From Agromyces sp. NDB4Y10 (lineage in GTDB: Bacteria; Actinomycetota; Actinomycetes; Actinomycetales; Microbacteriaceae), in the NCBI RefSeq assembly GCF_001620055.1, contig NZ_LQGY01000025.1, positions 62,001 through 126,000 of the forward strand: a stretch of DNA of 64,000 nucleotides, written 5' to 3'. Position 1 is the stretch's first letter. Each line of letters starts with the position of its first letter. Below are positions 59,680-64,000 of this stretch, piece after piece. Below the pieces are notes generated by a model. That model did no database searches. It had not been told where the DNA came from and saw only the letters and a program-made list of their open reading frames with translations. A program made the position numbers and the translations under genes.

Positions 59680-60450
59680 TCAGTACTCCCGAGCGATGAG
59701 CGAGTCGGGGACCTCCGCCGCGGCATCCTGGTCGATGAAGAAGACCGTGCGGCGCCGCCCCTTGATGCCGGCCACCGGCACCTCGTCGCGGCTGGCGCCC
59801 GCGAGTGCCAGCCCGAGCGCCGACGCCTTGTCGGCCCCGGCGAGCACGAGCCAGACGCGCTGGGCGGCGTTGATCACCGGGCGCGTGAGGCTGAGCCGCT
59901 CGGGCGGCGGCTTCGGCGACTCGCGGACCGCGATCACCGGTCGGTCGACCACCTGGATGCCGGAGCGGTGCGGGAATAGCGACGCGACGTGGCCGTCCGG
60001 ACCGACGCCGAGGAACACGATGTCGAACACGGGGTGCGGATACCCGGCGGCGCCGAACCGACCGAGCTCGGCAGCGTACGCCTCGGCGGCCTCGTCGAGC
60101 GACATCCCGGAATCCGAGGCGGGGAAGGGGTGCAGGTTGCCTTCCGGCAGGTCGAGGGAGTCGAGCAGCGCCTCGCGCGACTGGCGGTCGTTGCGATCCT
60201 CGTGGCCCGTGGGGACCCATCGCTCGTCACCCCACCAGAAGTGGACGCGCGCCCAGTCCACCGACTTGTGGGCGGAGGAGTCGCGGACCGCTTCGAGCAT
60301 CGCGGCGCCCATGCTGCCGCCCGTGAGCACCACGTGCACCACGTCCTGGTCGTCGAGCAGGTCCAGCACCTTCGTGATGAACCGGGCGGCGACCGCACCC
60401 GCCAGGGTGTCCTTGTCGGGGTGGACGAGCACGCGGCGCTCGTTCGTCAT
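59680..60450 (-). CDS. pgl: 6-phosphogluconolactonase
   Basis: 256 residues. LTGGSMGAAML (phosphate loop), FWWGDERWVP and FLGVGPDGHVASLFPH are the DevB/NagB-family lactonase motifs. Hydrolyses 6-phosphogluconolactone in the oxidative pentose phosphate pathway. Last gene of pgi-zwf-opcA-pgl; start overlaps the opcA stop by 4 bases. Confidence 0.96.
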   Translation of the reverse strand: MTNERRVLVHPDKDTLAGAVAARFITKVLDLLDDQDVVHVVLTGGSMGAAMLEAVRDSSAHKSVDWARVHFWWGDERWVPTGHEDRNDRQSREALLDSLDLPEGNLHPFPASDSGMSLDEAAEAYAAELGRFGAAGYPHPVFDIVFLGVGPDGHVASLFPHRSGIQVVDRPVIAVRESPKPPPERLSLTRPVINAAQRVWLVLAGADKASALGLALAGASRDEVPVAGIKGRRRTVFFIDQDAAAEVPDSLIAREY

Positions 60451-61421
60451 GCGGTGACTCCTTCGTCGTCGGTGTCCCGGCCCGTGGCGATGAGCGACAG
60501 GCCGCTCGTGATCACCTCACCGTACAACTCATCGGGGTCGAGACGGCGCAGCTCGTCGGCAAGGCAGTCGCGGAGGCTCCGGCGGGGGAGCGCCACGTCG
60601 TGCACGGGCTGACCGGGCTGGCGCAGCGTCGCCACCCCGGGCTGGTCGCGCACGAGTTCGATGGTCCCCGTCGAGCGGACGAGGTGCACGCCGCGGATGC
60701 CGTGCGAGCCGTGCTCGAGCCCGACCAGCGAGCAGTCGGTGCTCGCGCCGAGCTGCATGGACAGCCAGGCCGCGAGCAGGGTCGTGGACGGGCTGTCGAT
60801 CGATCCGCGCACGTGGACCGCCGTGACCGGCTCGTAGGGCGGCTGGTCGAGCACCGCCGCGAGCTGGGCACGCCACAGCGTCAGGCGCGTCCACGCGAAG
60901 TCGGCGTCGCCGGGCTGGTAGCTGTCGGCGAGCGCGTGCAGCGCCGCCTGCGGGTCGGGCTGGGTCGACGCGTCCGTGATCCGACGCTGCGCGATGCGGC
61001 CGAGCGGAGAGTCGCCCGGCACGGCGGGCGCGGCGCCGGGCCACCAGGTGACCACTGGGGCGTCGGGCAGGAGCAGGCCCATCACGAGGCTCTGCTCGTC
61101 CTGCGCCGCGTCGCCCCGGGCACGGAGGATGATGACCTCGCTCGCGCCCGCATCCCCGCCGACGCGGATCTCCGCGTCGAGGCGGCTGTCATCCGTGGCG
61201 GGATCGCCGTCGTCGGGCTCGCGGGATACCACGATGACGCGCATCGGGTGCTCGCGCGACGCGTCGTTGGCGGCCTCGATGGCCTCCTCCTCGCCCTCCT
61301 GGGTCGTCGCGATGACCAGGGTGAGCACGCGGCCGAGGGCGACGACGCCGCCCTCCTCGCGGATCTTGACGAGGGTCTTCGAGACCTGGCTGGTGGTGGT
61401 CTCGGGCAGTTCGACGATCAT
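60447..61421 (-). CDS. opcA: Glucose-6-phosphate dehydrogenase assembly protein OpcA
   Basis: 324 residues. VTWWPGAAPAVPGDSPLG and the ARVSREHPMRV-like region (here ASREHPMRVIVV) match the actinobacterial OpcA family, which in cyanobacteria and actinobacteria is needed for assembly or redox control of G6PDH. Overlaps zwf and pgl by 4 bases each, showing a single operon. Confidence 0.94.
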   Translation of the reverse strand: MIVELPETTTSQVSKTLVKIREEGGVVALGRVLTLVIATTQEGEEEAIEAANDASREHPMRVIVVSREPDDGDPATDDSRLDAEIRVGGDAGASEVIILRARGDAAQDEQSLVMGLLLPDAPVVTWWPGAAPAVPGDSPLGRIAQRRITDASTQPDPQAALHALADSYQPGDADFAWTRLTLWRAQLAAVLDQPPYEPVTAVHVRGSIDSPSTTLLAAWLSMQLGASTDCSLVGLEHGSHGIRGVHLVRSTGTIELVRDQPGVATLRQPGQPVHDVALPRRSLRDCLADELRRLDPDELYGEVITSGLSLIATGRDTDDEGVTA

Positions 61422-62959
61422 GGGCGCCTCCAGGTGCGTCCGTCACGGGCGAGGAGCTCGTCCGCGGAGTCCGGGCCCCACGACCCGGGCTTGTACTGCT
61501 CGGGCCGACCCTGCGTGGCCCAGAACTCCTCGATCGGGTCGAGGATCTTCCACGAGAGCTCGACCTCCTCCTGTCGGGGGAAGAGGGGCGGGTCGCCGAG
61601 CAGCACGTCGAGGATGAGCCGCTCGTAGGCCTCGGGGCTCGCCTCGGTGAAGGCGTGCCCGTAGCCGAAGTCCATCGTGACGTCGCGGACCTGCATCCCG
61701 GCGCCCGGGACCTTCGATCCGAACCGGATGGTGACGCCCTCGTCGGGCTGCACGCGGATCACGAGCGCGTTCTGCCCGAGTTGGGAGGTCTGGCTGTCGG
61801 CGAAGACCTGCTGCGGCGCGCGCTTGAACACGACGGCGATCTCGGTCACGCGGCGCCCGAGCCGCTTGCCGGCCCGCAGGTAGAAGGGCACGCCGGCCCA
61901 CCGTCGCGTGCCGATGAGCAGCTTCATGGCCGCGTAGGTCTCGGTCGTCGAGTCGGGGTTCATCCCGTCCTCGTCGAGGAACCCGACGACCTTCTCGCCG
62001 CCCTGCCATCCGCCCGAGTACTGGCCGCGCGCGGTGGCGGTCGCGAGGTCGGCCGGCAGGCGCACCGCGCGGAGGATCTTCTCCTTCTCGGCGCGCAGGT
62101 CGGCGGCGTCGAACGAGATCGGCTCCTCCATGGCGGTCAGCGCGAGCAGTTGGAGCAGGTGGTTCTGGATCACGTCGCGCGCCGCGCCGATGCCGTCGTA
62201 GTAGCCGGCCCGGCCGCCCACGCCGATGTCCTCGGCCATGGTGATCTGCACGTGGTCGACGAAGTTGGCGTTCCAGATCGGCTCGTACAGCTGGTTCGCG
62301 AACCGGAGCGCGAGGATGTTCTGGACCGTCTCCTTGCCGAGGTAGTGGTCGATGCGGAACACCGAGTCGGGCGGGAAGACCGACGCGACGACGTCATTCA
62401 GCTCGATCGCCGACTTGAGGTCCGAGCCGAACGGCTTCTCGATGACGACCCGCCGCCACTGGCCGTCCTTCTGCTCCGTGAGCCCCGACCGCTTGAGCTG
62501 CTCGGTGACCACCGGGAACGACTTCGGCGGGATCGAGAGGTAGAACGCGTGGTTGCCCATGGTGCCGCGTTCACGGTCCAGTTCGTCCACCGTCCGACGC
62601 AGGCGCTCGAACGCCTCGTCGTCGTCGAATGCGCCCGGCACGAAGCGGATGCCGCGGGCGAGCTGCTGCCACACGTCCTCACGGAACTCGGTGCGTGCGT
62701 ACTGCTGCACCGAGTCGTGCACGACCTGCTCGAAGTCCTGGTCCTCCCAGTCCCGGCGGGCGAACCCGACGAGCGCGAAGCCGGGCGGCAGGAGTCCGCG
62801 GTTGGCGAGGTCGTACACCGCGGGCATGAGCTTCTTGCGGGAGAGGTCGCCCGTGACGCCGAAGATGATGAGGCTCGACGGTCCGGCGATCCGGTTCAGG
62901 CGGTAGTCCTTGGGCGAACGCAGCGGGTTGTGCGTCGCCGTGATCTCGACCGGCTGCAT
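61418..62959 (-). CDS. zwf: Glucose-6-phosphate 1-dehydrogenase
   Basis: 513 residues. FGVTGDLSRKKLMPA is the NADP-binding fingerprint and RIDHYLGKETVQN the active-site signature. First step of the oxidative pentose phosphate branch and a main NADPH source, which fits the NADPH needs of gltBD upstream in the window. 13 bases after the pgi stop. Confidence 0.98.
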   Translation of the reverse strand: MQPVEITATHNPLRSPKDYRLNRIAGPSSLIIFGVTGDLSRKKLMPAVYDLANRGLLPPGFALVGFARRDWEDQDFEQVVHDSVQQYARTEFREDVWQQLARGIRFVPGAFDDDEAFERLRRTVDELDRERGTMGNHAFYLSIPPKSFPVVTEQLKRSGLTEQKDGQWRRVVIEKPFGSDLKSAIELNDVVASVFPPDSVFRIDHYLGKETVQNILALRFANQLYEPIWNANFVDHVQITMAEDIGVGGRAGYYDGIGAARDVIQNHLLQLLALTAMEEPISFDAADLRAEKEKILRAVRLPADLATATARGQYSGGWQGGEKVVGFLDEDGMNPDSTTETYAAMKLLIGTRRWAGVPFYLRAGKRLGRRVTEIAVVFKRAPQQVFADSQTSQLGQNALVIRVQPDEGVTIRFGSKVPGAGMQVRDVTMDFGYGHAFTEASPEAYERLILDVLLGDPPLFPRQEEVELSWKILDPIEEFWATQGRPEQYKPGSWGPDSADELLARDGRTWRRP

Positions 62960-62972
62960 GCGCGTGCCCGAC

Positions 62973-64000
62973 TCAGCCGATCGCGGCGCGCAACGCCTGG
63001 ACGTCGCGGCTCGGATCGGTGAGCGTCAGCGTCAGGACCGGGCGGCCGTGCTCGGCGAGCACCGACGCGTCGCCCGAGGCCTGCGCGGCGATGAGCTCGC
63101 CGAACGTGAAGGGACGTTCCGGGATCGCGAGGTCCTCCACCGGGCGCTGCACGAGCTGGAGGAAGACCCCGTGAGCCGGGCCGCCCTTGTGGTACTGGCC
63201 GGTGGAGTGCAGGAAGCGCGGCCCCCAACCGAACGTGACGGGTCGGCCGGTGCGCGCGGCGAGCACGTCGCGGAGCTCCTCGACCTCGGGGTGCGCGACC
63301 CGGTCGACGTACGCCTGGACCGAGAGGTAGCCGTCGGCGGGCAGCTCCTCGAGGAGCACCTCGATCGCCGAGGACAGGTCGCTCGCGGCGCCGATCACGT
63401 CGGGAGTGCCGCGGACCTCGATGCCGTCGGTGACGAAGGCGGCCGGAGCGGGCTCCGGCCGGGCGTCGAGCAGCCCGCGGGCGGCGATCTTCGCCGACTC
63501 GACGTCGGGCTGGTCGAACGGGTTGATGCCGAGGATGCGCCCGGCGACCGCCGTCGCGTACTCCCAGACGAGCAGCTGCGCGCCGAGCGTACCGGACACG
63601 CGGATCTCGCCGTCGGTGTCGTCGACGAACACCTCCGTGCCCGCGTCGTCGACGAGGCGCACGACCTGGACGTCGGCGGCGACGGAGGCGAGTTCCGGCG
63701 CGTCGGCACCGAGCACGACGGGCAGGATGCCGGTGCCCTGCTTGCCCGTGGACTCGGCGATGAGCTGCTCGGCCCAGTCGGCGAATCCGACGATGTGCGT
63801 GCCGTCGGCGACGATGGCGAGCTTGTCCCGGCGCGGTTCGGTCGCGGCGATGGCGGCACCGAGGATGAGGCCGGGGTTCTCCTCGGCGTCGACCGCGAGC
63901 GCGAGCTCGATGGCCTGCGTCTCGGCGAGCAGTTCGTCGAGGTCGACGCCGGCGAGGCCGGAGGGCACGAGGCCGAAGGCGGTGAGCGCCGAGTACCGCC
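62973..64000 (-). CDS. pgi: Glucose-6-phosphate isomerase, 5' end outside window
   Basis: At least 342 C-terminal residues; the frame is open at the window edge and begins RYSALTAFGLVPSGLAG, an internal Pgi sequence. It continues with the GRILGINPFDQPDVESAK segment and ends FGWGPRFLHSTGQYHKGG, all typical of the actinobacterial/archaeal-like Pgi found next to tal and zwf. The tal and tkt genes probably lie upstream, beyond the window. Confidence 0.92.
   Translation of the reverse strand, partial: RYSALTAFGLVPSGLAGVDLDELLAETQAIELALAVDAEENPGLILGAAIAATEPRRDKLAIVADGTHIVGFADWAEQLIAESTGKQGTGILPVVLGADAPELASVAADVQVVRLVDDAGTEVFVDDTDGEIRVSGTLGAQLLVWEYATAVAGRILGINPFDQPDVESAKIAARGLLDARPEPAPAAFVTDGIEVRGTPDVIGAASDLSSAIEVLLEELPADGYLSVQAYVDRVAHPEVEELRDVLAARTGRPVTFGWGPRFLHSTGQYHKGGPAHGVFLQLVQRPVEDLAIPERPFTFGELIAAQASGDASVLAEHGRPVLTLTLTDPSRDVQALRAAIG

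Overview
The window is about 64 kb of very GC-rich DNA (roughly 70% GC by eye) from the core chromosome of an actinobacterium. Gene order and protein details point to the family Microbacteriaceae (Agromyces, Leifsonia or Microbacterium relatives): an actinobacterial IHF (mIHF), here joined to guanylate kinase, an ANTAR-type response regulator, WhiA, RbpA, OpcA, a helicase-dead PriA and a strong NNC/NNG codon bias. Genus is an inference; no rRNA is present. There is no mobile element, prophage, CRISPR array or clear genomic island, and no stretch longer than about 230 bp lacks a gene.

Layout. 1-1731: a truncated glycosyltransferase (minus) and a divergent DoxX-like membrane protein. 1830-14374: pyrimidine operon pyrR-pyrB-pyrC-(PH-like membrane protein)-carA-carB-pyrF, running by stop/start overlaps into mIHF-gmk, then rpoZ, coaBC and metK. 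14376-19512: priA, fmt, rsmB, rpe. 19522-27120: amino acid genes hisE, hisG, hisF, hisI, trpE, two small membrane proteins, trpC, trpB, trpA. 27185-35802: lgt, gltB, gltD, pyk. 35867-39024: tRNA-Leu(CAA) on the minus strand, pdtaR, ppsA. 39120-48068: polA, a DUF885 peptidase-like protein, rpsA, coaE, uvrB. 48165-58840: uvrA, uvrC, rapZ, whiA, sodA, then gap-pgk-tpiA. 58964-59592: secG, rbpA. 59680-64000: convergent minus-strand pentose-phosphate operon pgi (cut by the window end)-zwf-opcA-pgl.

How it works together. Pyrimidine supply is probably controlled by PyrR binding its own leader next to the first ribosome binding site. The his and trp blocks are incomplete (no hisA/hisH, trpD/trpG/trpF here), so histidine and tryptophan synthesis needs genes elsewhere. 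pyk and ppsA, which run opposite steps between PEP and pyruvate, lie on either side of pdtaR. All three uvr genes lie close together. gap-pgk-tpiA ends in a perfect 19-bp stem terminator, and a shared hairpin separates rbpA from the zwf-side operon.

Promoter reading: at least eight genes have a TANNNT -10 element ending 6-7 bases before the start codon, the signature of leaderless mRNAs, and four TAG stop codons form the first half of the next gene's -10 element. The most notable protein-level observations are the mIHF-guanylate kinase fusion, an exact 18-bp in-frame duplication in gap, and the absence of yvcK between rapZ and whiA.
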